Made by a program: the position numbers and the translations under genes. Shown here piece by piece: positions 1 through 11,239 of a stretch of DNA of 64,000 nt (within the stretch, counting starts at the first letter, position 1; every line of letters starts with the position of its first letter). This DNA comes from Rotaria sp. Silwood1 (lineage: Eukaryota; Rotifera; Eurotatoria; Philodinida; Philodinidae), in NCBI GenBank assembly GCA_905250075.1, contig CAJNOP010000315.1, positions 1 to 64,000 of the forward strand, written 5' to 3'. The notes beneath the pieces are model-generated. The model was given only the letters and a program-made list of their open reading frames with translations, did no database searches and was not told the origin of the DNA.

Positions 1-825
1 ATATCATGAAAAAATTAAAATTGAATTTTTCTCATCAACGGAGTATTTTTATTCAGAATGTATGAAATGTTCTCATCGAAATTTCAAAATATTCTGTTAT
101 ACATGGAGCTAAAACTCAAATATCCTTCATAATACTGATAAAAATTTGCCTGCGAATAAGCAATCTCAAATTTTTTAATGTTTTATCTTGCTCTCATATG
201 TTATCGTCAAAACAAAATCACTGAAATAATCAATTTTAGGAACCTAGCATTTCTATTCGAGTGAGTACTGGTCTTCATTCGAAATACATTTCATTTATTT
301 TTATTTAACTAGGAAAGAAAATAAATTAAAATAATAGCATCAGTTAAAATAAAAATTTTTAGCTAATGAATTTAGAAAATTAAGTAAAACAAATTTCTTT
401 ACAACAATGTAGAGCAACTAAGTACTACAACAAAGTTATGAACTAGAAATCTTCTAAAAGGAAGATGTAAAATAAGCAGAAACAAAATTTCTACCATAAG
501 GCAACCGTGCAGTATGCGATACTGTTTAGAGAAAGACAAAATAGTTTCAATGCAATCTCTATATTCAACACTAGCTATAAAGCTCTGAGCAGAAGATTGG
601 TCTGATAGTGAGTTCTTGCGTATCTTCGTTTGAATTTCGGATGCGCACTAATTAATCACAAGAAAAAGTGTATATCACAATATTGTCAATATATTATCGG
701 ATATTGATCGAAGATAAACAGTGATCAGTCATTCTATTGTTGCTGATACCAACATCTTATGAATACGTGTCAAACAAGCGTAGTCACTCTATTGTATCGA
801 CAGTCTAGTGTATAATATTGTAGTT
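1..825. other. Non-genic AT-rich stretch
   Basis: I see no open frame of useful length, no convincing exon and no structured repeat here. It is ordinary AT-rich sequence. Confidence 0.5.
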
Positions 826-829
826 TTAA

Positions 830-1022
830 AGTTTCCTCGACTATTGGGAGGCTTATATAGAATAAAATGCGTTTGTAAGTATATGTATGTCTCAAGGTCA
901 AAAAAACATCAGAAATGAGCTTTTTTGTTCCCTCGACTGCAAGGAGGGTCTTATGAAAAAAAATAAAATGTGTTTGTGTGAATGTGCGTATGTGTCAGGG
1001 TCAAAAAAACATATATGAGAGG
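830..1022 (+). repeat. Two-copy direct repeat, about 100 bp
   Basis: Two adjacent copies are seen. Each opens with a CCTCGACT..GGAGG segment, continues through an AATAAAATG..GTTTGT stretch, and ends in GGTCAAAAAAACAT. They are diverged by many substitutions. No coding potential is visible. Confidence 0.6.
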
Positions 1023-1030
1023 TTAGCTTA

Positions 1031-1210
1031 TTTTTAGGCTTTTCAGTCTTTTGATCAAACTTTGGTACAGGTTATTGGAGACCGGGAATTCGAATCCGCT
1101 ATCGGTTTCTCGGTCCGAGCTTCCGTTGGTCAGAAACTGGACCAATGAAAAACGAGATTTTTTATTTTAAGGCCTTTCTGTCTTTTGATGAGACTTTGGT
1201 ATAGGCTATT
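1031..1210 (+). repeat. Direct repeat, copies about 133 bp apart
   Basis: A 45-bp segment containing GTCTTTTGAT..GACTTTGGTA is present at about 1031 and again at about 1164. Between the copies lies TTCGAATCC, which resembles a tRNA B box, but no tRNA fold or A box could be placed. Confidence 0.5.
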
Positions 1211-1219
1211 CACTGAAAA

Positions 1220-1348
1220 AAAGGTACCGCACGGAACCTAAAAGGGTTCCGAGATTTGCAACGAATTCGAAACCATTTTAGGTTTCGTATAAATCGGATT
1301 CTGTACGAAACCCTTATTGGAAACGCCAAAATAGGGTTTCGTGCACTA
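1220..1348. mobile_element. Short palindromic (MITE-like) element
   Basis: The left end reads GCACGGAACC and the right end, reverse complemented, reads GCACGAAACC. Additional GGGTTCC/GGTTTCG palindromes lie between. The size and inverted ends suggest a miniature inverted-repeat element. No clear target duplication was found, so the boundaries are approximate. Confidence 0.4.
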
Positions 1349-1834
1349 CTCTTTCTACTCAATGTAATAAATTATTCACAAAATTTGCCCACCCAGTTTT
1401 GAACCACATCACTAACCATACTTTTAGAATGATTCATTAAAAATAACACATAACTCAACCACACGTCTCCATTAACTACTGTTAACCGTACATGATATGA
1501 ATCACACCACAACTACATAGATATCCATACCATGTCAGCAACGCTACCGTCAGTAAGGATACCAATAATTCCACCAACAGAAATAAAATCTCATATCATT
1601 CCCGTTCTATACCCGAGGGCCACCTCCTAACTTCTTAAGCATTACAAGACTAACTATCATTCTCATATCTATTTAAAACTAGCGTAGGCAAGTACACGAT
1701 TCCACTTATCTGAATATGAATTGAAAGTGATAATTTAACAGATACTTACCTCATCGTCGACGCCTTCTGCAGATCCGAATAACACTTTTAACGTGAATTT
1801 GGAATGAAACCGTCCCACACCATCGATCTCTTGA

Positions 1835-3441
1835 ACTGATCTAAATACAAAATAAAATCATATTTGAAATATAGCATACCTTGTCGTTGCTTGTTTCGAT
1901 TGATCTAATTACAAAATTCAATTACAATTTAACATAAAAACTTAAATAAGTATTCCTTTGATTAGTTGATCTAAATATAAAATAAAAATTGTGAATAAAA
2001 TATGACTTCCTTAAGTGTTGCTTGCTTTGATTAATCTAAATAGAGGATTCAAAGACAATTAGAAATAAAAAGTGTATCGCATTATTGGTGTGGTTATTTG
2101 ATCTAAATATAAAACAAGAATCTTATTAGAAATATAACTTACACAACCATTCGTCGTTTTGATTGATCTAAATACAAAAATGAATGAGAATTTGAAGCAA
2201 AGTTTGCCTTACTATTGCTCTGATTAGTGTATCTAAATATAGAGTAAGAATCATATTTAATATATGACTTACGTAAGCGTTGCTTGTTTCGATTGCCCTA
2301 AATACAAAACTGCATTAGAATTTGAAATGAAAATTCGCGTAAATACTCAACTGGCCGGTTAATCTAAATATAAAAAAAACATATTTATAATATGACTTGC
2401 CTTACTCTTTCTCGCATCGATTGATCTAAATAGAAAATGAAATTGAACATTGGAATGAAAGCTCAATCAAGTGTTGAAATAGTAAATCAATCTAAATATA
2501 AAACCAAATAAAATTTGTAATATAAGTTACAAACAATTGTATATTTCAATTGTTTTAAATGCAAAATTAAATCACAATTCGAAATAAATATTTACTTAAT
2601 TATTGTTATGGTTATTTGATCGAAATATAGGATAAAATCATCTTGGAAATATAACTTTCTCTCCGTTCATTATTTCGATTGATCTAAATAGAAAATTAAA
2701 TTAGAATTAGACATGAAAATAAACCGAAGTATTCAACTGATCAGTCGATCTAAATATAAAATAAAACCATGTTTCAAATATAACTTACTAATCCTGCCTT
2801 GTTTCGATTGATCTAAATAGAATATTATATTAAAATAGAATCGAAAATCTCTGAAGTATTTAGCTGGTTTGTTGATCCAAATATAAAAGGAAATCATATT
2901 TTAAATATAAGTTACTTAACTATTTCTCTTGTCGATTGGTCAAAAAATAGAATTAAATTACAATTTGAAATAAAAACTCACATAAGTGTTGAACTGATGA
3001 GTCAATCTAAATATAAAATATAATCTTATTTCAAATTTAACTTACTGACCGCTATTTGCTTCGAATGATCTAAATAGCAAATAAAATCGGAGTTAGAAAT
3101 GAAAATTCTATCAATTATTGAACTGGTTAGTTGATCTAAATATAAAATAGAATTTTGTTTCAAATATAGCTTGCCTAACTATTTCTCGCTTGGATTGATC
3201 TAAATAGAAAAATAAATAGAATTTGAAATCAATATTTGCCTGGTTATTCATTTGGTTAGTTGATATAATTATAAAATAGGAATTATATTTGAAATATAAG
3301 CTACCCAGCACTGCCTTTTTCGATCGATCTAAATAGAAAAATAAAGTAAGATAAGAAATCACAATCTCTGAAGTATTTTAGTGGTTCGTTTATTTAAATA
3401 TGAAATAAAATTATATTTGAAATATAAGTTGCTAATCGTTG
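1835..3441. repeat. 129-bp tandem repeat, main block (about 12 copies)
   Basis: GATTGATCTAAATAG-type motifs recur near 1899, 2031, 2160, 2289, 2418, 2676, 2806, 3195 and 3324, giving a period of about 129 bp. Halfway between them GTTGATCTAAATATAAAATA-type motifs recur near 1964, 2096, 2357, 2743, 3131 and 3387. Each unit is therefore a dimer of two related halves of about 65 bp. The array has diverged by substitutions and small indels, and short frames inside it are not meaningful. It resumes after 5962, beyond an inserted transposon. Confidence 0.85.
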
Positions 3442-4380
3442 CTCGTTTGTAGAGGTGTAAGCCGTGCGGCTGAGCCGCCGCCGCCGCCGATTAACGGGAA
3501 AAATTTTAAGCCGCCGCCGCCGTGACAGTCGAAATTTTAAAAATTTATAAGCAGCCGCCGCTGAGACACTTTAGTTCCAGCCGCCGCGCCGCCGAGGGCA
3601 TTCAGAATTTTCAAATTTTTGAGCCGCCGCCGCCGACACCGTTCATAAACATCGACAACTTTTTAATCATTTTTTCCTTAATTTTGTATGGGTTAAAAGT
3701 TTCAAGTAATCATTTCACTTGTTAATGTCTATAACATTATATATAAGTAAAGGCCAGTATTATAAGTTTCGATTAACAAAAACAAAATCAAGCAACAGAC
3801 TTGTGTGTGCTACATCGTTCTACTTATTAACAAACTCGGTGACGGTTTTCCGTCTACTATTTATCCTGGTGGTTATATTTATTTTTCATTTATTTGTATT
3901 CTCAGTGGTTGTATTATTTTTTTCACTTATTAATAATCCTAGTGATTCTGTTTTATTCAGTAGCAATTCAAGTTATATTTCCTACTCAAAGTTTGATAGT
4001 TTTACTATGTATTGATGATTTTGGTAATTTTTATTTATCATTATTTTTGGTGTTGCTTTTTCAATTTTCAGAAATTTGTAGGTGCTGTTTATTGATAAAT
4101 AAATAATTCTGTTTGTTTTGTTCATTTTTAGGTTCATCTTGCAGTTGAAATGACAAATATATATTGTGTAAACAAAAACTTTTTTATCGAGATGAACCTA
4201 CCTAATCTACCAAAACCATCGTTCGTCTGTAATCATTTCGGTTATTTGTACAAAAAAACCGAATTAGTTAGAGTCTATGGGCTTTTTTATTTCAAACTGA
4301 ATTCTAAAATCAAAAAAACCACACCAATTTCTTCCGAATCAAACTTTTCTCGCTTGATACTACGTAGTCTCACTAAAAAC

Positions 4381-4450
4381 CCTTAGTCCCCCCTAGTCCT
4401 GCAAAGTCCCCCTTAGTCCCCCCCACAAAAAGCTTAGTCCCCGCTTAGTC
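4381..4450 (+). repeat. TTAGTCCCC-type short repeats
   Basis: Several spaced copies of TAGTCCCC or AGTCCCCC lie immediately before the telomere-like tract inside the hAT-like element. They may be subterminal transposase-binding-type repeats or a small nested insertion; the sequence does not decide between these. Confidence 0.45.
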
Positions 4451-4490
4451 CCCTGTGCAAGGGACTAAAGCCTATAGTACACAAAACCAC

Positions 4491-4595
4491 AAGCACACCC
4501 TCACCCTCACTCGCGCGCCCACACCCGCACCATGGGTGTGGGTGTGTGTGTGGGTCCCAGACCAACACCCACACCCTCAGTCACCCCCCCCCTCA
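4491..4595. repeat. Telomere-like G/C-tract element (C-G-C order)
   Basis: A CACCC-rich tract is followed by GGGTGTGGGTGTGTGTGTGG and then a second ACACCCACACCC tract. Its composition matches the telomere-like palindromes elsewhere in the window. It lies inside the hAT-like element at 3450-5954. Confidence 0.6.
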
Positions 4596-4825
4596 CTCCT
4601 AGACTCACGTTTCAGTTTGAAATCAAGTATTATTTTTATTTGATGAATTCAGACTGAAATTAAATAGCCCATAGTATGATTAGTTAGCCGATAATTAACA
4701 TGTTTATTGCAAAATTTGGTTTCACAAATTGAAAAACGATCAAGCTGATATTACTTTTTTCAATTAAAAATCTTATTGGTATTTATAGCAATATAAGTGG
4801 TACAGGAAATGTGAAAAATCATTTA

Positions 4826-5032
4826 ACGGTCTACGAAAACGTTTTTGGACAAAGTATTTGTTCATTTTTTTCTCTTATAAAAGTATTCTAGTCGAGTGAA
4901 AAAAGAGTGATTAGGACCAGAATGATGTGGTCTTTCCAGATATAGGCTCATAAATTGTGTACCTATTGTTGCTCCAGAATAAGTAAGGAGATCTCTGAAA
5001 GGTCTAAAAACACAGTTTGGACACATCAATTA
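4826..5032 (+). repeat. Internal repeat of the hAT-like element, copy 1
   Basis: This stretch of about 205 bp contains AAAGTATTCTAGTCGAGTGA, ATTAGGACCAGAAT and GTGTACCTATT. It is present again in inverted orientation at about 5586-5795, and a more diverged direct copy follows at about 5035-5230. The three copies fill much of the element's interior and can fold on one another. Confidence 0.7.
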
Positions 5033-5034
5033 TT

Positions 5035-5230
5035 CAAAAGTTTCTCGACAATATTTTGTTCATATTTTATTGGCTTAAGTGCTCTAGGTGAATGAAAAAC
5101 TTTAGATTAGCACTAGAATTCCGTGCTCTATCCGAATATAGTCTGAGGGATTGTGTATCTGTTCTTGTCATAGAGTAGTGAGGAGGTCTTTGAATGTTCT
5201 GAAAAAGTTATGTCAGTGGCAAATAAAAAA
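5035..5230 (+). repeat. Internal repeat of the hAT-like element, copy 2 (diverged)
   Basis: The order of blocks matches copy 1: TTGTTCAT, TTAGCACTAGAAT, GTGTATCTGTT, then GAGGTCTTTGAA. It is clearly more diverged than the inverted copy. Confidence 0.55.
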
Positions 5231-5585
5231 GCTTTTGTGACCTTCGTATGTTTCTTTAGAAAAGCGCTAAAAATGGTTCAACTTGCAAATGTTGTAGGAC
5301 GAATAATTCTTTATAAAATGTTATGGCGAACTAAAATGTACCCTTTACGCATATAAAACTATGACTGTTTTTGCAAGAACTACATCTGTCAGAATCGAAT
5401 TCTGATGAAAAAATTGATTTTTCGAAAATGCAACTGAACAACAATGTAAGTATTTTGTCAGAAACAATTAACTCAAATGTCATATTTTGTAGAACAAACT
5501 TTGTTCAAGCTGACATGTGAACAAAAGATTCAGCATTTAGTTTTGAATATCAGTAGCAAGCATCTGAAGATGTGCGAAGAAATTT

Positions 5586-5795
5586 TCCGTCCAAACTGTT
5601 TTTTTTAGACCTTTGAAAGGTCTCCTGACTGCTCTCGAGCGAGAATAGGTACACCAATTCAGCCCATATTTGGAAAGAGCACAAAATTCTGGTCCTTAGC
5701 AGTAGTTGTTCACTCGACTAAAATACTTTTAGAAGAGTCAAAAATGAGCAAATATGTTGCCCAAAAACTTTCCCATAGACTGCTATAGTAGTTTT
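5586..5795 (-). repeat. Internal repeat of the hAT-like element, inverted copy 3
   Basis: This is the reverse complement of the segment at 4826-5032, matching over about 200 bp with scattered substitutions. Together they form long subterminal inverted repeats. Confidence 0.7.
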
Positions 5796-5962
5796 TCTAA
5801 ACCTCCAGCCGCCGCCGTCGGCGGTAGGAAAAAAATGACTTTCGAGCCGCCGCCGCCGTGCAGCCCCAGTAATTCAAATCTGCGCCGCCGAGCTTTTGAA
5901 AAAAAAATTTTTTAATGGCGCCGCCGCCGGTCAGCTCATCGGCTTACACCTCTACTCGTTTG

Positions 5963-6050
5963 AATCGATCTAAATCTAAATTTAAATTAGAAATGAAAAT
6001 TCAGCTAAATATTGAACTGCTCAGTCTATCTAGATAGCAAATAAAAATTG
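5963..6050. repeat. 129-bp tandem repeat, remainder after the transposon
   Basis: AATCGATCTAAATCTAAA and GTCTATCTAGATAGCAAATA continue the motif order of the 1835-3441 array. They show that the array was contiguous before the hAT-like element inserted. Confidence 0.7.
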
Positions 6051-6279
6051 AATTTTTCGAAAGAGAGTTGTGTTTTGGACGGTAGAAAATGATGTGATAG
6101 TTGTATTGAATGGTATTTGTTTATGTGTATTTGGATGAAAGTTTTTACAACATTTTGAGATATATATGGTTTCTTTTTATTGGTTCGAGAAAAGCAAACA
6201 TTGATCACAACGAATAAAAATAAAAACAATATGGTCTATAAAGAGATGTACGAGGAGTTGTTTATGGAAACATCTTCTC

Positions 6280-6729
6280 CTAATATTTAAATAAAGAATG
6301 GAAAATTATTTTAGATATAAAAAACTCAAGAGTTGTTTCTTTATGCATGAATAAAAAGAAACTGTTAATATTTTTTTTTGTTTTTGATCGTTTTAAGCGT
6401 GACGCAATTTTGTTTTCCGAATTAGCACGACGTTTTCGCGACAGAAAACTGAGTTCTTGCTTGTTGCTGGATGATAAATCACTTGATTTTAATGGTATTG
6501 GTGGTGTTGTATTTAATCGACATTCACTGTTTTTAATTGAAATTGGTACAGGTAGTGATGTTTCTTTTTCTTCTGGTGTTACTATTTGTATGGCTAATGG
6601 TGAATCTATCGATGATGGTGAACTATTTGTTGATGGTATTTGTCTTGCGGATTTGTTCGAAAGTTCATCAGTAGCACCATATGTATTATTGATTGTCAGA
6701 TTTTGTGTAATATCGTCTAAGTAATACAA
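6280..6729 (-). CDS. Possible coding exon, Ser/Thr/Pro-rich with a bZIP-like basic segment
   Basis: The minus-strand frame is rich in Ser, Thr and Pro and low in hydrophobic residues for about 90 residues. It ends in a strongly basic segment, SRKRRANSENKIASRLKRSK. The core NKIASRLKR fits the N-x2-A-(A/S)-R spacing of bZIP basic regions, although the usual Cys/Ser before the last Arg is Lys here. No leucine zipper follows in the same frame; it would need an intron, for which a GT occurs shortly after the basic segment. TTATTTGTATTACTTAG just upstream could be a splice acceptor. The opposite strand also holds an open frame, so the call is uncertain. If it is real it is a partial exon of a nuclear, DNA-binding protein; the start and end are only the limits of the open frame. 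Confidence 0.3.
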   Translation of the reverse strand: MYYLDDITQNLTINNTYGATDELSNKSARQIPSTNSSPSSIDSPLAIQIVTPEEKETSLPVPISIKNSECRLNTTPPIPLKSSDLSSSNKQELSFLSRKRRANSENKIASRLKRSKTKKNINSFFLFMHKETTLEFFISKIIFHSLFKY

Positions 6730-8425
6730 ATAAACAGGATGTCCGGAAAGTCATTTAACAAAAAGCAAATTACGTATCTTCGTCTTCTTTCAATCGAATG
6801 AACGAATTTTTTTTCTGGTGATAAAGAAAAGTTGTAAGTTTTTATGTATAAACCAGTAACTTATTGGTACACTTGAAATCTAGCATAATCAAATTTAATA
6901 CAGTATTTGATCTTTTCTCCAAATCTTCGATTAGTAGTCAACACAAAAAAGCACAAAGTTAGCTGAAAAAAATTTCGGTATATTTCATTTTGTACAACTT
7001 TCTCCGCTGATCATTTTAGTAAAATATAATTCAATTTTTACTAATAAATGGGAGCGCTAAGATCAAAACACTGGAAAATATCAAATTGGTAAAGAGCTCA
7101 TTAGCAATTTGATTAGTTTAGCAAAAATCGACAAATCTTGACAACAACTGATCTATTAATAATTTGGTAAAATTTTTCTGTTTGTTCTAAAAAATGTTCA
7201 ATTAGTTCATTTGATACCAATGACTCTATTATAAATAGTGAAAAGTAAAACTTTGAGAAAGGGTGGATGTGAGTGCTGGTTTAGTTGTTGAGAAAACTGG
7301 CCCTCACACACACACACCCACCCAGAATGATAACCGATCTGGACCAACCGGTTTCCATTAGTTGAAAAATATTTTATAGATATGGTATTTTTTTTTCTCT
7401 GAAAAACATGTTTAAAGCAAGTTTGCGTGCTCTTATTAAAATAATCAGCCAGTGTTATTTCAAGAATTATGTATGTTTATTTCTTTTATTTTTATCATAG
7501 TTGAAACAAGTACCAGTTTTCTTTCTACCTATATTTTCTGTTGGTTATTATGAGACACAGAAATAACGTGACGTTCTTCTCTTTAAACATGTTAGTGCAA
7601 AAATAAAAATAATAGTTAAAAAGAGGAGTAGTACTTCGTCGTCTACTATGAGTTCTACTTTTCATTATTATTTTTTTTAAATGAAAATCTATGTTATAAA
7701 GAGAAACTGATTATATTTCTCTTTTACTCTATTCTCGATGAGTCTCTCGAGAAATACTAGAGTTATTGGTAAAAAATTGTTGACCTGGTATTAGGTCGAC
7801 TTTTCTGTATTGTTTGGATGTAGAATATTACTAATTAATGTTGACATATGTAGTTTATATTTTTTTACAGAGATTTTGAATTTTATCTCCATTCTACTGC
7901 TTATTCTGTGCTACCTCTTGACTTTATATTGAATAAGAAATCCTTTACGACGTTAATATCATATCGTTTTTTAGAAGTTTACGAATCGACTTTTACAAAA
8001 ATTTGTGATTTCAAGTCAATGCTTTCTACTTACAATAATTATCTAATGCTAACCCGATTGTTCTGTTGTAATATTGATAGATACTGAAGAATAGCTCAAA
8101 CTAAATCAGTAATTTTTACTAATTCTTCTCTCAAAGAGTAAATGGTTCTACTGAGAATAAAGTCTGGTTTTAGCTTTTATTTAACTGCATTATAAAGTTC
8201 AGTAAAAATATTTTTTTACATACATTGAAAAAGATATAGTTTTCATGGTTTTGCAGTATCTTTACTTCTATATAATGTTGAATGTAGATATTCTTTTAAA
8301 TGATCGAATAATGGTAATTGATTAATTTTTATCGAATCAAAATCAAGTTGTTTAAGAATTATTTTCTTGACGGTGAATTTCAATGAAATAATTGATAGAT
8401 CTGAACGTGAACATGAATATTTCTT
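6730..8425. other. Non-genic stretch
   Basis: No convincing exon is visible. It contains one weak telomere-like dyad at 7262-7322, annotated separately. The rest is AT-rich sequence with homopolymer runs. Confidence 0.5.
7262..7322. repeat. Degenerate telomere-like palindrome
   Basis: GTGGATGTGAGTG is followed about 30 bp later by CTCACACACACACACCCACC. The order is G-rich then C-rich, as in the clearer members of the family. Confidence 0.45.
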
Positions 8426-8530
8426 GGTACTACTGCAGTTTAGTCACACCCTTACTCTCATTCTGACACTGATTGCTGTACATGCAATGTATCAATCAGT
8501 GTGATGGTATGACTAAACTGCTGTAGTACC
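8426..8530. mobile_element. 105-bp hairpin (MITE-like)
   Basis: GGTACTACTGCAGTTTAGTC at the left end pairs with GACTAAACTGCTGTAGTACC at the right, with one mismatch. Further in, CACTGATTG pairs with CAATCAGTG, so nearly the whole element forms one stem around TGCTGTACATGCAATG. No clean target duplication is visible. Confidence 0.6.
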
Positions 8531-9420
8531 CATTTCAAAATTGTACACAGTTGTACTTAAAAACTTTCACGGTAATAATGTCATTGTTATTCGTCAAAAT
8601 GCATAGACTTGGTCATCGATTTTTTTCCTATACATTTTGTTTTCTCTCTGATAAATATAAGAAACAAATTTCTTCAGAAAAAGTTCTTCACATAAACAAC
8701 ACAGTACATATCAAATGTATTAGCTCCACATATTGTTTTTGTTCATAAGCATATAGACGCTGTTCTCTCCTTCATGACCTAGGGCATCTTATTTTCAACC
8801 AATCGCTCATATATAACAAAGAATATGTTCGTCTGTTGCGTCCATTGATAAAGCAATGTTCGACATGTTCGCTTCTTGATGATTTATGTCTTACAATACA
8901 CATGTAAACATATACAAATGCATTGAAGAATTATTCATCAAAAGCAAAAAAAAAATTAATAAGTAACTGCATATCTTTAATACAGCTGCTGTAAGTGTTT
9001 TTTTATTATGGCTTATTCTACTATCGGTCCCAATTTCGTTCCTGATCATGCTGCAACTAAGTTATGAAAAACACAAAAAAGATTTATTTCTCATATTGCT
9101 AAGTTAATGACAATAGTAATTACGCTTATCTCGTTCCTTTCATATCAAATTTTAGTCATATCAGTGCATTTGTGAGAACAAACATGAGTAGAATCATTTC
9201 TGCTCACGATCGAATTCATTAGAAATTCATGTTGTCCATAAGTCTCCATGTCCTTACACCGAAATCGTATGAAAATGTAAACAGAAATACACATCATAAT
9301 CTATACAGGAGCTTTAGTTACTTCAACGTTTCGAGACAGCTCGTAAATTTTAATTCCTTGAAATCTGAAGTAAACACGTCTATTAATTTATGTATCGATT
9401 AGGGGTTGTTTATGTATATT
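8531..9420. other. Non-genic stretch
   Basis: No exon, repeat or RNA gene could be supported. A short open frame near 8551-8748 lacks protein-like composition. Confidence 0.5.
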
Positions 9421-9639
9421 AATTGAAAAATCAATCGATGTGAAGCTAGCACAACACCACGAATTACCACGACGAGAGACAAAAGTCTATTGCTCGAATG
9501 AATCACCAATCAGAAAATCCAAAAACAAAAAACATCACAGTGGAGCCCAATAATTTGGCCATGGCGGCCTTAGCAACAAAAATCAGTGTGAAGCTAGCAC
9601 GACGAAGAAAAAAGCACACAATTTTGAAAAAACATCAAT

Positions 9640-10720
9640 TTGTGCACCAGATGGCCCATTTTCAGGACATGTTCTACATATCATCTTGTAGAGAATTTAA
9701 TTCTCTACAAGATGGTATACTCATCATAGAGAGAATCGATTTCTAACGGAGGTCAGAAAGAAAAAAAAAACTCGACCACACTCGCATGCAATGATTTGCG
9801 ATATTGAGATGGCCTCTAGTCGAGTTAATATCCATTGCAAAAAGCGGATGAATATACCATTCGATAGAGAATTTAATTCTCTACAAGATGGAATATTCAT
9901 CATAGAGAGAATAGATTTTTAACAGGGGGTCAGAAAGGAAAAAAAGACCAGACCTCCACTCTCACGCAATGATTTGCGATATTGCGATGGGCTCTTGTCG
10001 AGGTAATATCCATTGCAAAAAGAGGATGAATATACCACTCGATAGAGAATTTAATTCTCTACAACATGATGCATAACACATAGAGAGATTCGATTTCGAA
10101 CTGGGGTCGAAATTCGACAAAAAACATCCGATACCCCTAAAAACCGAACTCAGCGATATTAAAAACGCTCACTGAAGGCTCATCTTCCATTACAAAAAGA
10201 GGATGAATGTACCAATCGAGAGAGAATTTAATTCTCTACAAAAAGATGTATAACACATAGAGAGGTTCTATTTTGAACTGGAGTTGAAATCCGAAAAAAA
10301 AGATCCGACATCCCTAAAAACATAACTCAGTGGTATTAAAATCGCTCGCTATGGGCTCATCTTGCATTGCAAAAAGAGGGCGACTATACCAATCGAGAGA
10401 GAAGTTAATTCTCTAGAAAGTGATGTATAGCACATAGAGAGATTCAATTTTGAGCGGTGGTGAATATCCGAAAAAAACCAGGAACTCCTACAGAAGAATA
10501 TGTTGCCATATTAAAATCGCTGCCTTTGTACTTATCATGCCTTGCAAAATGAGGATCAGTAGACCAATGAATAGAGAATTGAATTCTCTACCGGATCATG
10601 AATTTCATATAGCGAGATTCGATTTTTTGATCGGGGTGAAAATCCGAGGAAAAAAAAATGAAGAACGCCTCAAAAAAGAAAGAAAACATTTGGAAGATGT
10701 AGGTGAGTTCGATAGTTTAT
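9640..10720 (+). repeat. Left arm: about six 177-bp tandem repeats
   Basis: The palindrome AGAGAATTTAATTCTCT recurs near 9690, 9867, 10044, 10222, 10402 and 10576, about 177 bp apart. Each unit also contains CATTGCAAAAAGAGGATGAA followed by the palindrome and an AGAGAGATTCGATTT block. Confidence 0.85.
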
Positions 10721-10729
10721 TAAATTAAT

Positions 10730-11230
10730 CGAGGTTTGGATTTGACGTTATATAGTAGATAGATATTAGTTGGATTTGAAGAGAGAATTTGTCGGAATGA
10801 TTGAGAAATGTGAATCGAGCTGTGCTTCATGTTTACATTGTTGCGAATTTGAAGTGTATATGTTGGTAATAAGATATTTTACTGCATGAAATCAAATGAA
10901 ATTAAAAACATTTTTTTTGTCGAAATTTCTGTTTGGATTCTTTGGGTTTTGCATGCTCGAGTGAGAGTAACTTGTTTCTTTGTGATATTTATGGTTTTGT
11001 TTCATTTCATAAATGCAAGCGTTTGCTGCATGGTATAGATTGCTTCTGTTTCTGGAGCATAGATCATTTTTAGTGTTTTTAGTGTTATTTTGACGGTCTC
11101 ATACTTATGCAATGCATATTTACCCCACAGGTATGGGCCACAATATCCCATATCCGAGAATGAAATATACTAATCTCATTTTTTTTTCCTTTCAGAGCCT
11201 CCACGAAAATCGATATTCTGCATAAGCAAT
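10730..11230. other. Unique centre of the foldback element
   Basis: The 177-bp unit is absent here and no coding frame of note is seen. It would be the loop if the two arms paired. Confidence 0.5.
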
Positions 11231-11239
11231 GGACCATTT

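Larger units (their letters stand above)
3450..5954. mobile_element. hAT-like non-autonomous DNA transposon with 8-bp target duplication
   Basis: The ends carry exact 15-bp terminal inverted repeats, TAGAGGTGTAAGCCG. The element is flanked by an exact 8-bp direct duplication, CTCGTTTG, at 3442-3449 and 5955-5962. An 8-bp duplication and a TAGRGGTG-type end are typical of the hAT superfamily. Just inside both ends are GCC/GGC-triplet-rich blocks (about 3470-3640 and 5805-5935), which stand out strongly from the AT-rich surroundings. No transposase frame survives; the open frames inside are short and low-complexity. The element interrupts the 129-bp tandem array, which resumes directly after the right duplication. 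Confidence 0.85.

Noticed and set aside
1079..1130. tRNA gene around GGGAATTCGAATCCGC
   Set aside because: There is a B-box-like motif only; no A box, no cloverleaf arms and no acceptor pairing could be drawn.
6347..6724. Plus-strand open frame of 125 codons
   Set aside because: It lies opposite a Ser/Thr/Pro-rich minus-strand frame with a basic segment and reads as its shadow.
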